Origin: Cyanobium usitatum str. Tous | GTDB taxonomy: Bacteria; Cyanobacteriota; Cyanobacteriia; PCC-6307; Cyanobiaceae | Assembly: GCF_963920485.1 (NCBI RefSeq) | Contig: NZ_OY986431.1 | Location: 2,251,351-2,315,350, forward strand | Reading direction: 5' to 3' | DNA length: 64,000 bases | In this document: positions 10,003-19,640 of the stretch, one piece after another | Layout of the letters: each line of letters starts with the position of its first letter | How positions within the stretch are numbered: position 1 is the stretch's first letter | Translations under genes and position numbers: made by a program | Notes under the pieces: generated by a model | Databases searched by the model: none | The model's input: the letters and a program-made list of their open reading frames with translations, nothing else | What the model was told of the DNA's origin: nothing

Positions 10003-10908
10003 TCAGGTAGGACGCAGGGCGGCCAGGGTTTCGGAGAGGCGTTGTCGCACGTCGGTGGTGGCGGAAAGCAGGGGAAGACGGGGTGCACCCACGGGCCAGC
10101 CGCTGAGCTCCAAGGCGGCTTTGACGGGGATCGGATTGGTGCTGCAGAAAAGGGACTTGCACAGCGGCAGCAGCTGGTCGTGCAGAGCCAGGGCCTGAAC
10201 CAAATCCCCGGCGTAGAAGGCGCGCACCATGGCGCTGATCTCAGGGCCGGCCAGGTGGCTGGCCACACTCACCACGCCCACAGCACCAACGGCAAGCATC
10301 GGCAGGGTGAGGACGTCGTCACCGCTGTAAATCGCCAGACGGTTGCCGCACAGGGCCCGCAGGGCGCTCACCTCTTCGGTGCTACCGCTGGCAGCCTTGA
10401 AACTCACCACGTTGGCGCAGTCGAGCAGCCGGGCCACGGTGGCTGGCTCCAGGCTGGTGCCGGTGCGGCCCGGGATGTTGTAGAGCATCAAGGGCAGCTG
10501 GGGTGCCGCCGCTGCCACAGCGCGGAAATGGGCCTCAAGGCCGTCCTGGGGGGGCTTGTTGTAGTAGGGCACAACAACTAGGGCGCCATCGGCACCGAGG
10601 GCCGCCGCCTGCCGCGTGGCCTCCACCGCTTCGGCGGTGCAATTGCTGCCGCTGCCCGCCAGCACGCTGGCCCGATGCCCAACCGCTTGCTTCACCGCAA
10701 CTAAAAGAGCGTGCTGTTCGTCCCAGCTGAGCGTCGGTGATTCGCCAGTGGTGCCGCACACCACGATTCCATCGGAGCCCTGGTTGATCAGGTGCTCCGC
10801 CAGCTGGGCCGCAAGGCCCAGATCCACCGAACCATCGGCGGCAAAGGGGGTCACCATCGCCGTCAGCACGCGGCCAAATGGGGGAGTGGCTGGCTGGATA
10901 GGGCTCAA
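10003..10908 (-). CDS. dapA: 4-hydroxy-tetrahydrodipicolinate synthase
   Basis: Condenses pyruvate with aspartate semialdehyde, the committed step to diaminopimelate and lysine. The 301-residue class I aldolase has the Schiff-base lysine K171 ([10 protein letters not shown]), catalytic Tyr143 (LYNIPGRTG) and Thr53/Thr54 (CGTTGE). These are shifted by a constant 10 from E. coli numbering. The start is a TTG at 10908, sharing TTGA with the asd stop codon. No ATG lies upstream of the conserved [10 protein letters not shown] block, and the first internal Met (18) is inside it, so TTG is required. Translation is probably coupled to asd. Confidence 0.96.
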   Translation of the reverse strand: MSPIQPATPPFGRVLTAMVTPFAADGSVDLGLAAQLAEHLINQGSDGIVVCGTTGESPTLSWDEQHALLVAVKQAVGHRASVLAGSGSNCTAEAVEATRQAAALGADGALVVVPYYNKPPQDGLEAHFRAVAAAAPQLPLMLYNIPGRTGTSLEPATVARLLDCANVVSFKAASGSTEEVSALRALCGNRLAIYSGDDVLTLPMLAVGAVGVVSVASHLAGPEISAMVRAFYAGDLVQALALHDQLLPLCKSLFCSTNPIPVKAALELSGWPVGAPRLPLLSATTDVRQRLSETLAALRPT

Positions 10909-11999
10909 GCAGCACCTCCGGGCAAAACCGCTCCAGTTCCAGCCGCCGGACCCTGGATCAACAGCTCGGCAATCTGGATCGCATTGAGAGCCGCACCCTT
11001 GCGGATCTGATCACCGCAGAGCCACAGCTCCAAAGAATTGGCGTCACTGAGGTCCTGGCGGATACGTCCCACCGCCACCGGATCGCGGCCCGTCACATCG
11101 GTGGGCATCGGAAAACGGTTGGCCTCAAAGTTTTCCAGCAGCTCCACGCCGGGGGCCTCAGCCAGCAGGGCTCTGGCCTCCTGCACCGGGAAGGGCTCAT
11201 GAAATTCAATATTTACGGCCTCTGAATGGGCCCGCAGCACCGGCACCCGCACGCAGGTAGCCGAAAGTCGCAGCTCCGGCGTGCCCATGATCTTGCGGGT
11301 TTCGTTGAGCATCTTCAGCTCCTCCTCGCAATAACCGTTGTCCTGCAGCGGCGAGTTGTGCAGAAAAAGGTTGAAGGCCAGGGAGTGGGGCAGCACCTCA
11401 CTCACGGGCTCACCACCATCGAGAACGGTGCGGCTGAGCTGGCGCAGCTCCTCCATCGCCCGGGCACCGGCGCCGCTGGCGCTCTGATAAGTGCTCACCA
11501 GCACACGCCGAATTGCCCGCCGCGCCGCCAAGGGGGCCAAAACCAGGGTGAGCAGGATTGTTGTGCAGTTGGGGTTGGCAATGATGCCCCGATGGGCAAA
11601 AGCAGCCTCGGGGTTCACTTCTGGAACCACCAACGGCACCTCCGGATCCATTCGGAAGGCGCTGGAGTTGTCGATAACCACCGCACCAGCCCGGGCCGCC
11701 ACCGGAGCCCACTGGCGCGACACCGAGCCGCCGGCTGAGGCCAGCACCACGTCCACCCCTTCAAAAGCTGAGGCCTCCACGGGCCGGATCGCCAGCGATG
11801 TGCCCTGCCAGGCAATGCTTTGGCCGGCGGAGCGGGGTGACGCCAGGGGGATCAGCTCGGCCAGAGGAAAGTTGCGCTCAGCGAGCAACTCGAGCAATTC
11901 CTGGCCAACTGCGCCCGTCGCACCGAGCACCGCAACCCGCAAGGGGCGGCTGGGCAGGCAGGCAGATGGCGGGGCAGGGACGGTCTGGGCGGCGGTCAA
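10905..11999 (-). CDS. asd: Aspartate-semialdehyde dehydrogenase
   Basis: Reduces aspartyl phosphate, made by LysC, to the semialdehyde used by DapA. Motifs: NADP-binding [13 protein letters not shown] (22-34), active-site Cys145 in NPNCTT and the [11 protein letters not shown] histidine region. 364 residues with a 20-residue N-terminal extension before the Rossmann strand. The start is uncertain: TTG at 11999 is used here, and another TTG at 11942 would give a shorter N-terminus; no ATG is available. It is first gene of asd-dapA-rnj and diverges from tig across 213 bp, which must hold both promoters. Confidence 0.93.
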   Translation of the reverse strand: MTAAQTVPAPPSACLPSRPLRVAVLGATGAVGQELLELLAERNFPLAELIPLASPRSAGQSIAWQGTSLAIRPVEASAFEGVDVVLASAGGSVSRQWAPVAARAGAVVIDNSSAFRMDPEVPLVVPEVNPEAAFAHRGIIANPNCTTILLTLVLAPLAARRAIRRVLVSTYQSASGAGARAMEELRQLSRTVLDGGEPVSEVLPHSLAFNLFLHNSPLQDNGYCEEELKMLNETRKIMGTPELRLSATCVRVPVLRAHSEAVNIEFHEPFPVQEARALLAEAPGVELLENFEANRFPMPTDVTGRDPVAVGRIRQDLSDANSLELWLCGDQIRKGAALNAIQIAELLIQGPAAGTGAVLPGGAA

Positions 12000-12212
12000 G
12001 GGAGCGGGAAAGGAATCAAAAATTGGTGGCGGAGCTGGGGGTCAAACATCAACCCAGCTAGGGGCGGAAAGCTGCAACAAAGAGGCCGGCGGTCGTCGAA
12101 GCCGTTCTTTGCTGATTTGGGACCTATCGCCTTCGTCGTGCGCCGATACGACAATACGCGCTGAGAGCTCGGAACGGCCGCTTTCTAGGATCAGGGTCTG
12201 CAACTGTTTTCC

Positions 12213-13637
12213 ATGAGCTCTGCCGCCGCCCCAGCCGCCAGCCCGCTGTCGATAAAGGCCAGTCCCCGTCCGGGCAGCCGCGTGGCCCTCGAGGTGGCCA
12301 TCCCCGGCGGCCGCAGCCAGGCCAGCTATGACGCCGCCGTGGACAAGCTGAGTCGCAGCATCAAGCTTCCCGGCTTTCGCAAGGGCAAGGTGCCACGGCC
12401 CGTGCTGCTCCAGCAGATCGGCCCCCAACGCATCCGGGCCACCGCCCTAGAGGATCTGGTGGAGGCCGCTTTCCGGGATGCTGTTAGCCAAGAAATGGTG
12501 GCAGCCATCGGCCGGCCCGAGCTAACCGAAGGCTTCGAGGTAGTGCTGGAACGCTTCGAGCCCGGCAGCTCCCTCACCATCACCCTGGAGCTCGACGTCG
12601 AGCCCACACCAAAACTCAAGTCCACCAAAGGGCTAAAGGCTGAAGCCGAGGCAATCAGCTTCGATCCGGCCCGCATCGATGAACTGATCGAGCAATCGCG
12701 CAAGCAGCTGGCCACCCTGGTGCCCGTAGAGGGCCGCCCTGCGGCCAGCGGCGATGTAGCGGTGCTCAGCTTCAGCGGCATTTACGTGGATAGCGGCGAG
12801 GCCATCAGTGGTGGCAGCAGCGATGCCATGGAAGTCGAGCTGGAGGAGGGCCGGATGATCCCCGGCTTCGTCGAGGGTGTAATCGGCATGGCTATCGGCG
12901 CTAGCAAGACCATCGACTGCCAGTTCCCCGATACCTACCCCCAAGAAGATGCCGCCGGCCGCCAGTCGCGCTTCGAGATCAGCCTGAAAGACCTCAAGTG
13001 CCGGGAGCTGCCCGCCCTTGACGACGCCTTTGCCCAGCAAGCCAGCGACAAAGCCACCCTGGCGGAGCTGCGCGCCGATCTGGAAACCCGCCTCAAGGAC
13101 GACGCCGAGCGCCGGGCCAAGGCCAGCCGCCACGACGCCCTGCTCGCCGCCCTGGTGCAAGAGCTTGAAGTGGAGCTGCCCGAAACCCTGGTTCAACAGG
13201 AAATCCGCAACCTGGTGGAGCAGACAGCAGGACAGATCGCCCAGCAGGGCATGGACGTCAAAAAGCTGTTCACCCCCGACCTGGTGCGCTCATTGATGGA
13301 CACCTCCCGGCCCGAGGCTGAGGAGCGCCTGCGCCGCAGCCTGGCCCTCAAGGCCCTCGCCGCCGCCGAGGCGATCGAGGTAGAAGCCAAGGAGCTCGAA
13401 ACCAAGATCAAGGAGATCAGCCGCGGCCTGAGCCAGCAGGGCAACATCGATCCTGAAAGATTGCGTCTGGCCGTTGCTGACGACCTGCTGCGCGACAAGC
13501 TGCTGGAGTGGCTTGAGGCCAACAGCACCATCACCGAAAAGGCTGCCACCCCAGCCGACGCCGACCCTGACGCTGCAGGCGAGGAGCAGGCAAAGGCCAA
13601 AGCGAAAGCCAAGGCCAAACCGGCCAAGACCCAATAG
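12213..13637 (+). CDS. tig: Trigger factor
   Basis: Ribosome-associated chaperone and peptidyl-prolyl isomerase. The 474-residue protein has the ribosome-docking signature GFRKGKVPR at 54-62, a central FKBP-like domain (about 165-250) and a long helical C-terminal arm. It ends in an unusual Ala/Lys tail ([18 protein letters not shown]). ATG start. The upstream 213 bp (12000-12212) hold no gene. A perfect 9-bp inverted repeat follows 8 bp after the stop, before clpP. The order tig-clpP-clpX is common in bacteria and places nascent-chain folding next to proteolysis. Confidence 0.97.
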   Translation: MSSAAAPAASPLSIKASPRPGSRVALEVAIPGGRSQASYDAAVDKLSRSIKLPGFRKGKVPRPVLLQQIGPQRIRATALEDLVEAAFRDAVSQEMVAAIGRPELTEGFEVVLERFEPGSSLTITLELDVEPTPKLKSTKGLKAEAEAISFDPARIDELIEQSRKQLATLVPVEGRPAASGDVAVLSFSGIYVDSGEAISGGSSDAMEVELEEGRMIPGFVEGVIGMAIGASKTIDCQFPDTYPQEDAAGRQSRFEISLKDLKCRELPALDDAFAQQASDKATLAELRADLETRLKDDAERRAKASRHDALLAALVQELEVELPETLVQQEIRNLVEQTAGQIAQQGMDVKKLFTPDLVRSLMDTSRPEAEERLRRSLALKALAAAEAIEVEAKELETKIKEISRGLSQQGNIDPERLRLAVADDLLRDKLLEWLEANSTITEKAATPADADPDAAGEEQAKAKAKAKAKPAKTQ

Positions 13638-13645
13638 CCATGGCC

Positions 13646-13665
13646 AGGACCAATAGATTGGTCCT
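13646..13665. repeat. Perfect inverted repeat between tig and clpP
   Basis: Arms AGGACCAAT (13646-13654) and ATTGGTCCT (13657-13665) are separated by AG, giving a strong hairpin with 8-9 bp. No T-run follows, so it is not a standard intrinsic terminator. It could be a processing site or partial attenuator that separates tig from clpP-clpX levels, or a binding site. The clpP GTG start is 18 bp beyond it. Confidence 0.6.
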
Positions 13666-13683
13666 CCGAGAGCTTTACCGCGC

Positions 13684-14343
13684 GTGATCGACGCCACCCT
13701 TCGCCATCCCGTCCACAGCAGCTGGAGCCCCAGTGGCTCCCCCGGGGTGCTGCCCACGGTGGTGGAGCAGTCGGGCAAGGGCGACCGCGCCTTCGATATC
13801 TATTCGCGCCTGCTGCGCGAGCGGATCATCTTCCTGGGCACCGGCATCGACGATCAGGTGGCCGATTCCCTAGTCGCCCAGCTGCTGTTCCTCGAAGCCG
13901 AGGATCCGGAGAAGGACATCCAGATTTACGTGAACTCCCCAGGCGGCTCGGTGACCGCCGGTTTGGCGATCTACGACACGATGCAGCAGGTGTCCCCAGA
14001 CGTGGTAACCATCTGCTACGGCCTGGCCGCCTCCATGGGTGCCTTCCTGCTCTCGGGTGGCACCAAGGGCAAGCGGCTGGCCCTGCCCAATGCCCGGATC
14101 ATGATTCACCAACCCCTCGGCGGCGCCCAGGGCCAGGCGGTGGACATTGAAATCCAGGCCAAGGAGATTCTTTTTCTCAAGGACACTCTCAACGGTCTGA
14201 TGGCTGAACACACCGGGCAGCCCCTCGAAAAAATCACCGAAGACACTGACCGCGACTACTTCCTTTCCCCCGCAGAGGCGGTTGAATACGGCCTGATCGA
14301 TCGGGTCGTGACCGAATCCCCTGCGGCCACCGCTGCTGAGTGA
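13684..14343 (+). CDS. clpP: ATP-dependent Clp protease proteolytic subunit
   Basis: Serine protease of the ClpXP complex in the cytoplasm. 219 residues. The triad is visible: Ser117 in GLAASMGAF, His142 in MIHQP and Asp191 in DTDRDYF, each at the E. coli position plus 20. It is therefore an active ClpP and not a ClpR-type inactive paralog. GTG start at 13684. The N-terminal 20 or so residues extend beyond the mature form and may be processed. Cyanobacteria usually have three clpP genes plus clpR; pairing with clpX here suggests the ClpP2-type subunit. Confidence 0.96.
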   Translation: MIDATLRHPVHSSWSPSGSPGVLPTVVEQSGKGDRAFDIYSRLLRERIIFLGTGIDDQVADSLVAQLLFLEAEDPEKDIQIYVNSPGGSVTAGLAIYDTMQQVSPDVVTICYGLAASMGAFLLSGGTKGKRLALPNARIMIHQPLGGAQGQAVDIEIQAKEILFLKDTLNGLMAEHTGQPLEKITEDTDRDYFLSPAEAVEYGLIDRVVTESPAATAAE

Positions 14344-14421
14344 TTCCTTCCGGTTTGATCCTTAAGGTCAGCTGACGATCCGTTATTTCCTGTCGATCCT
14401 GGAATCAGGACTCCCCTGCCC

Positions 14422-15801
14422 ATGGCCAAGTTCGACGCCCACCTGAAGTGCTCGTTCTGCGGCAAGTCGCAGGAACAGGTACGCAAGCTGATCGCCGGCC
14501 CGGGTGTCTACATCTGTGATGAATGTATCGATCTCTGCAACGAGATCCTGGATGAGGAGCTGGTAGACGGCCATAGCGGCACCACCAGCGGAGGGGGGAG
14601 CAGCCGCCATGCCGCCGACTCCAGCCGCGGTAAGGCCCCCAGCAAAAAAACAACCAAACCAGCTCCAACTCTGGCGGAGGTGCCCAAACCTCAAGAGATC
14701 AAGGCCTTTCTCGACCGCCAGGTGGTGGGCCAAAACGAAGCCAAAAAAAATCTTTCCGTAGCTGTTTACAACCACTACAAACGCCTCGCCTGGCAAGGCG
14801 ATGGCAGGGGCGAAACCGACCAGACAGCCACCAAGCTGCACAAGAGCAACATCCTGCTGATCGGCCCCACCGGCTGCGGCAAAACGCTCCTGGCCCAGAC
14901 CCTGGCCGAAATGCTCGATGTGCCCTTTGCGGTGGCCGACGCCACCACCCTCACTGAGGCGGGCTACGTCGGTGAAGACGTGGAAAACATCCTGCTGCGG
15001 CTGCTGCAGAAAGCGGATCAGGATGTGGAGCAGGCCCAGCGGGGCATCATTTACATCGACGAAATCGACAAGATCGCCCGCAAGAGCGAAAACCCCTCTA
15101 TTACCCGGGACGTCTCCGGAGAAGGGGTTCAGCAGGCATTGCTGAAGATGCTCGAAGGCACCGTGGCCAACGTGCCGCCCCAGGGAGGCCGGAAGCATCC
15201 CTACCAGGAATGCATTCAGATCGACACCAGTCAGATCCTGTTTATCTGCGGTGGTGCCTTCGTCGGCCTCGAAGATGTGGTGCAGAAGCGGCTCGGCCGC
15301 AACTCCATCGGTTTCCTCAGTGCCGATGGCAGCAGCCGGCCCCGCAGCGGCAAGGATCGCCATGGGGCCGAGGTGCTGCGCCATTTAGAGCCCCAAGACC
15401 TAGTGCGCTACGGCCTGATCCCTGAATTCATTGGTCGGCTGCCGGTTAGTGCGGTGCTTGAGCCCCTCGATACGCCGGCCCTGCAAGCCATTCTCACCGA
15501 GCCCCGGGATGCCCTGATCAAGCAGTTCCAAACCCTGCTGAGCATGGACAACGTGCAGCTCGATTTCGAAGCCGGCGCTGTTGAAGCGATTGCTATCGAA
15601 GCCCATCGCCGCAAGACCGGCGCCCGGGCCCTGCGCGGCATCGTCGAAGAGCTAATGCTCGACCTGATGTACGACCTGCCCTCCCGCAATGACGTCAAGA
15701 GCTTCACCGTGACCCGGGAGCTGGTGGAGCAGCGCAGTAAGGGCAAGGTGGTGCCCCTCGGCAGCGCCAGCCTGGATTCGCCACAGCAGGCCAGCGCCTG
15801 A
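14422..15801 (+). CDS. clpX: Clp protease ATP-binding subunit ClpX
   Basis: AAA+ unfoldase that feeds substrates to ClpP. 459 residues: N-terminal zinc-binding domain with Cys10, Cys13, Cys32 and Cys35; a low-complexity linker (about 45-85); Walker A GPTGCGKT at 148-155; Walker B IIYIDEID at 209-216; and sensor 2 GARALRG near 397. ATG start, 78 bp after clpP. The gene contains two A-tracts unusual for this GC-rich DNA: seven As at 14644-14650 and eight at 14743-14750, both encoding lysines. The frame is intact through both. Confidence 0.98.
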   Translation: MAKFDAHLKCSFCGKSQEQVRKLIAGPGVYICDECIDLCNEILDEELVDGHSGTTSGGGSSRHAADSSRGKAPSKKTTKPAPTLAEVPKPQEIKAFLDRQVVGQNEAKKNLSVAVYNHYKRLAWQGDGRGETDQTATKLHKSNILLIGPTGCGKTLLAQTLAEMLDVPFAVADATTLTEAGYVGEDVENILLRLLQKADQDVEQAQRGIIYIDEIDKIARKSENPSITRDVSGEGVQQALLKMLEGTVANVPPQGGRKHPYQECIQIDTSQILFICGGAFVGLEDVVQKRLGRNSIGFLSADGSSRPRSGKDRHGAEVLRHLEPQDLVRYGLIPEFIGRLPVSAVLEPLDTPALQAILTEPRDALIKQFQTLLSMDNVQLDFEAGAVEAIAIEAHRRKTGARALRGIVEELMLDLMYDLPSRNDVKSFTVTRELVEQRSKGKVVPLGSASLDSPQQASA

Positions 15802-15815
15802 TCGGGCGCGAAACG

Positions 15816-16427
15816 ATGGCCGCAGCTGACCACCTGCAGGTGCCTCGCCAGCACGGTCTGTTTCTGCATCACGGCATCGATCTAGGCGACGGCAGCGTGG
15901 CCCACTACCTGGAAGGGCGCGAAATCCTGCGCAGCCCCCTGGCCGATTTCAGCCGCGGCGAACCTGTCGCGGTGGTTCCGTATGCCGCGGGCGACTGCTC
16001 CCCGGCCGGCGTGACCCTGCGGCGGGCCATGGGGCGCCTGGGCGAACAGAATTACAACCTGCTGTTCAACAACTGCGAACACTTCGCCCATTGGTGCAAG
16101 ACCGGCCGGCATCGCAGCGCCCAGGTCGAGGATTTGCTGCACACCGGCAGCCTCGGGGCCCTGGCCATCGGTCAGTGGGTGCCAGCGGCCATGCTCAGTG
16201 CGGCCCGAATGCTGCTGCGCCAAGGCAACCTGGCCGAACTCGACAAGCTGCGCCAAGGCCTACAGCAGAAATTGGAGCAGGAGCTGGGCCGGGCTGAAGC
16301 GCGCTGGGGCCAAGACCGCTTCGAAACCCTGAGGCTGGCGGCCCAGAAACTGGCCGACCAACTCACGGCCGTGGAAGAACTGGAAGAGCGGCTAAGGCGC
16401 CAGCTCGAACCGGACCAGGGCCACTAA
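15816..16427 (+). CDS. LRAT-domain (NlpC/P60-like) protein
   Basis: 203 residues. The N-terminal half resembles the lecithin-retinol acyltransferase family of cysteine acyltransferases/hydrolases: HHGI (His18/19), a second His30 in VAHYLEG and the catalytic-type NNCEHFAHWC with Cys87. The C-terminal half (about 115-200) is a helical, coiled-coil-like segment rich in Leu, Arg and Glu. It begins 14 bp after clpX and ends 17 bp before dnaX, so cotranscription is likely. In other organisms LRAT/HRASLS proteins act on lipid acyl chains; the substrate here is unknown. Family call fairly secure, function open. Confidence 0.8.
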   Translation: MAAADHLQVPRQHGLFLHHGIDLGDGSVAHYLEGREILRSPLADFSRGEPVAVVPYAAGDCSPAGVTLRRAMGRLGEQNYNLLFNNCEHFAHWCKTGRHRSAQVEDLLHTGSLGALAIGQWVPAAMLSAARMLLRQGNLAELDKLRQGLQQKLEQELGRAEARWGQDRFETLRLAAQKLADQLTAVEELEERLRRQLEPDQGH

Positions 16428-16444
16428 TCTCAAGCCTCAGCTTC

Positions 16445-18214
16445 ATGGGCCCAACGGCGATCTCCAGCTACCAACCCCTCCACCACAAATACCGTCCCCA
16501 GCGCTTCGACCAGCTGGTGGGGCAGGAGGCGATCGCCGCCACCCTGAGCAACGCCCTGCGCACCGGCCGGATTGCGCCGGCCTATCTGTTTTGTGGCCCC
16601 CGCGGCACGGGTAAAACCTCCAGCGCCCGCATCCTGGCCCGCTCGCTCAACTGCATCGGCAGCGATGGGCCCACCCCCGAGCCCTGTGGCATCTGCGAGC
16701 TCTGCACCTCCATCGCCGCCGGCAATGCCCTCGATGTAATCGAGATCGACGCCGCCTCCAACACCGGTGTCGACAACATCCGCGAGCTGATCGAACGCTC
16801 CCGCTTCGCTCCGGTGCAGGCCCGCTGGAAGGTGTACGTGGTGGACGAGTGCCACATGCTCTCGACCGCCGCCTTCAACGCCCTGCTCAAAACCTTGGAG
16901 GAGCCGCCACCGCGGGTGGTGTTCGTGCTGGCCACCACCGACCCCCAGCGGGTGCTGGCCACGATCCTGAGCCGCTGTCAACGCTTCGATTTCCGCCGCA
17001 TCCCCCTGCAGGCCCTCGAGCAACACCTGGCCTGGATCGCTGAGCAGGAGCAGATCGGCATCACGTCAGAAGCCCTGCACGTGGTGGCCCAGCGAGCCCA
17101 GGGGGGTCTGCGGGATGCGGAGAGCCTGCTGGATCAGCTCAGCCTGCTGCCGGCGCCGATCGAGGCCACGGCGGTGTGGGAGCTGCTGGGGGCGGTGCCC
17201 GAGCAGGAGCTACTGGCCCTGGCCGGTGCCCTGGCCAGCTGCGATCCCCTCGCCCTGCTGGAGGGTTGCCGCGAGCTGCTGGAGCGGGGCCGGGAGCCCG
17301 CCGCCGTGCTGCAGGGTTTGGTGAGCCTGCTGCGGGATCTGGTGCTAGCTGGCACGGCGCCCGACCGCCTAGAGCTCACCAGCGTGTCGCCCCAGTTCCG
17401 CCAAGCCCTACCCGATCTGGCCCGCTCGATCGGCAAAGCCCGCCTGCTGCAGTGGCAGGCCCAGCTGAAGGGCAGCGAGCAGCAGCTGCGCCACAGCGTC
17501 AACCCGCGCCTGTGGCTAGAGGTGCTGCTTTTGGGCCTGCTGGCCGAGCCGGTAGCTGCCGCCCAGCCAATCTCTGCCGCAGCACCTGCCGCAGTTGCAC
17601 CGGTGCTTGCACCGGCGGTCGCGCCAGTCGCCCCCCCAGCAGCCACCCCAATCCCGGCTCCGGCTCCAGCCCCAGCTCCGGTCAGCGTCGAGCCCAACAG
17701 CTCCGCCAACCTGCCCGAGCTCTGGCAGCAAATCCTGGCGGGCCTAGAGCTGCCCTCTACGCGCATGCTGCTGTCCCAACAGGCCCGGCTGGTGCGCCTC
17801 GATGAACGCCGCGCCGTGGTGCAGGTGGCCGGCAACTGGATGGCCATGGTGCAGAGCCGCCTGCCCCTGCTGGAAGCAGCGGTAGCCAAGGCCCTAGGCA
17901 GCCCGCGCCAGCTCACATTGGAAGGAGGTGGGGAGAGCGCCGCAGCAACGGTCACCGCCCCCAGTGCCGCCACCCCCAGACCGGCGCCACCACCGCCAAC
18001 GCCAGCACCACTGCCAAGCCCATCACCCCTGCCAAGCCCAGCAGCGAATCAAGCCCCAGCGCCCCTACCAGCCCCAGCAGCTACTGCGCCCCCCTTAGCC
18101 GCGCCCCTCGATGACAAGGCCAGAAGGCTGGCGGAATTCTTCAATGGCGAAGTAGTTGAACTTGATGGGCCGCTCGATGAATTAACTGGCGATGCAGAGG
18201 AGGCGGCTGCTTGA
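16445..18214 (+). CDS. dnaX: DNA polymerase III gamma/tau subunit
   Basis: Clamp-loader ATPase. 589 residues: Walker A GPRGTGKTS at 51-59, zinc-site cysteines at 70, 81, 84 and 87, DECH at 134-137 and SRCQRFDF near 178-185. Residues beyond about 370 form a Pro/Ala-rich linker (runs of PAPAPAPAPV), then a conserved-looking block around 415-500, then another Pro-rich stretch. No intein interrupts the gene, although split or inserted DnaX inteins are known in other cyanobacteria. I see no A-rich slippery site that would give a separate gamma form. It converges on the GT2 gene with 49 bp between. Confidence 0.96.
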   Translation: MGPTAISSYQPLHHKYRPQRFDQLVGQEAIAATLSNALRTGRIAPAYLFCGPRGTGKTSSARILARSLNCIGSDGPTPEPCGICELCTSIAAGNALDVIEIDAASNTGVDNIRELIERSRFAPVQARWKVYVVDECHMLSTAAFNALLKTLEEPPPRVVFVLATTDPQRVLATILSRCQRFDFRRIPLQALEQHLAWIAEQEQIGITSEALHVVAQRAQGGLRDAESLLDQLSLLPAPIEATAVWELLGAVPEQELLALAGALASCDPLALLEGCRELLERGREPAAVLQGLVSLLRDLVLAGTAPDRLELTSVSPQFRQALPDLARSIGKARLLQWQAQLKGSEQQLRHSVNPRLWLEVLLLGLLAEPVAAAQPISAAAPAAVAPVLAPAVAPVAPPAATPIPAPAPAPAPVSVEPNSSANLPELWQQILAGLELPSTRMLLSQQARLVRLDERRAVVQVAGNWMAMVQSRLPLLEAAVAKALGSPRQLTLEGGGESAAATVTAPSAATPRPAPPPPTPAPLPSPSPLPSPAANQAPAPLPAPAATAPPLAAPLDDKARRLAEFFNGEVVELDGPLDELTGDAEEAAA

Positions 18215-18238
18215 GCGGGGCCAGCACAATTGAGTAAT

Positions 18239-18268
18239 GGGTAATCAGGTGTGTAACGGGTAATCAGG
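18239..18268. repeat. Short direct repeat between dnaX and the GT2 gene
   Basis: The 11-mer GGGTAATCAGG occurs at 18239-18249 and again at 18258-18268, a 19-bp period. The second copy overlaps the last codons of the minus-strand glycosyltransferase and includes its stop. No hairpin with a T-run is present in this convergent gap, so how the two transcripts end is unclear. Confidence 0.5.
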
Positions 18269-19616
18269 CGGTGGCCGGATCTTCGATTTGGGACTCTTCC
18301 TCCTCGCCGAGGTGCATGGTCTTGGCCCAAACCAGGCTCTTGGGAAGCAGGGCCATGCGGAGAGTGGTCCAGGGAATGACCACAAACCAGTGGCTCAAAT
18401 AGGCAATGCCCAGGAGCAGGTTCCAAAGGTTCATGGCCGGCAGGGCCGGGCCCTCGCTAGGGCGACGACAACCGGCCAGGATCGCTCCTCCAGAGAGCCC
18501 AAAGGCAACAAAGGAAAGGGGCCAGATGGTTGGGCGGTTGCCCGTAATTACGGCGCCGAGCAAATCGGCAATCGCCACGACCGGCAAAAAGTATTGGAGC
18601 AGGAAGAAACTAGTTAAATCAAGCTTCTGACTAGCGCTGAGACGCTCCGAAATCAGGCCGGGCCAGTAATCGAAGAAGCGCTGCAAACCGCCTTCAGCCC
18701 AACGCTGACGCTGGCGCCACAGGGCAGCCACACTCAGCACGGCCTCTTCCTGCACCGGCGGATCCCAGAGGATGCCAATCGGCTGGCCGTCGAGCAGCAG
18801 CCTGAAACTGAGGTCTAGGTCGTCGGTGACCGTGTCCTCGTTGAAACCACCGCTACTGAGCAGGGCGTCCCGGCGCAGCAGCTGGCCATTGCCGCGCAAT
18901 TCAGCTACGCCTCCCACAGCTAAACGACCCTGCTGGATCACGGCATCGAGGGCCATCTCCATGGCCTGGGCCCGGGTCAACCAATTGGCGTTGGCATTCA
19001 CCTCAGCTTTGCGCAGCTGCACCGCCGACCAGCCACCAGCTTCTGCGAAGGGAATCAGCCGCTCCAGCGTGTCGCTCTGAAGATCGGCATCAGCGTCGAG
19101 CACGAACATCCAGCGGCCCTGAAGCTGCTGCAGCACCAAATTAAGAGCGCCCGATTTGCCGCCGCCGGCATCTGGCTCACGCCGCAATACCTGCAGAAAA
19201 GGATGACGCTCCTGCAGCTCAGCCAAAACCTGGGGAGTGCGATCGCTGCTGGCATCGTCAATCACCCAGAGCCGCATCTGCCCCTGCGGGTAGCTCAACT
19301 GAGCAATGCGCTCCACCAGGCGGCCAATAACTGCCTGCTCATCGCGGGCCGCCACCACCACGTCCACTGCCGGCAGGGGTTCAGCCCCTTGAGGGGCGGA
19401 GGCTTGAGCTGGTTCTGAGCTGCCTAGCGAACCAAAAACCTGGCGCAACACGGTGCGCAGGCTGTAGCCCCCAAGCAGCACGGCCAGGGTGAGGGCCGGG
19501 ATCAGACGCAGCGACTCATGGAGCCAATGGGGAGCCATTCCCGCCCAGCCGCAGCCGATCAGGAACAGGGCCGACTTGCCGCGACGGTGATCGGTGGTAC
19601 GGCCACCCGCAGCCAT
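18264..19616 (-). CDS. Processive family 2 glycosyltransferase, membrane-bound
   Basis: 450 residues. One hydrophobic segment near 37-50 is followed by a GT-A domain: VVVAARDE (86-93), metal site DADAD (174-178), TDDLD (264-268) and the processive signature QRQRW (302-306). Three or four membrane helices follow after residue 330. This arrangement is that of cellulose/hyaluronan-synthase-like enzymes that extend and export a polysaccharide. It follows the SpoIID-like gene by 24 bp, which hints at an envelope polysaccharide role. The start could be the ATG at 19616 or an internal ATG at 19538, just before the first helix. The sugar substrate cannot be told from sequence. Confidence 0.85.
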   Translation of the reverse strand: MAAGGRTTDHRRGKSALFLIGCGWAGMAPHWLHESLRLIPALTLAVLLGGYSLRTVLRQVFGSLGSSEPAQASAPQGAEPLPAVDVVVAARDEQAVIGRLVERIAQLSYPQGQMRLWVIDDASSDRTPQVLAELQERHPFLQVLRREPDAGGGKSGALNLVLQQLQGRWMFVLDADADLQSDTLERLIPFAEAGGWSAVQLRKAEVNANANWLTRAQAMEMALDAVIQQGRLAVGGVAELRGNGQLLRRDALLSSGGFNEDTVTDDLDLSFRLLLDGQPIGILWDPPVQEEAVLSVAALWRQRQRWAEGGLQRFFDYWPGLISERLSASQKLDLTSFFLLQYFLPVVAIADLLGAVITGNRPTIWPLSFVAFGLSGGAILAGCRRPSEGPALPAMNLWNLLLGIAYLSHWFVVIPWTTLRMALLPKSLVWAKTMHLGEEEESQIEDPATA

Positions 19617-19640
19617 GGCGATCCCGAAAGTCGCCGAACT

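Noticed and set aside
9979..10581. A 200-codon plus-strand frame opposite dapA
   Set aside because: Gly/Gln/His-rich antisense translation of dapA, which has intact active-site residues.
14367..14376. Ten-base palindrome GTCAGCTGAC between clpP and clpX
   Set aside because: No spacer for a hairpin, no matching copy noticed elsewhere; a palindrome of this size is expected by chance in 64 kb.
14383..15384. A 333-codon minus-strand reading frame opposite clpX
   Set aside because: It lies wholly over clpX, which has all expected motifs, and its translation is a typical GC-rich shadow with no recognisable domain.
17134..17973. A 279-codon minus-strand reading frame opposite dnaX
   Set aside because: Ser/Arg/Ala-rich translation from the antisense of the Pro/Ala linker; no protein-like pattern.
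16445..18214. Programmed frameshift or intein in dnaX
   Set aside because: No A-rich slippery heptamer with a following hairpin, and the ATPase core is uninterrupted.
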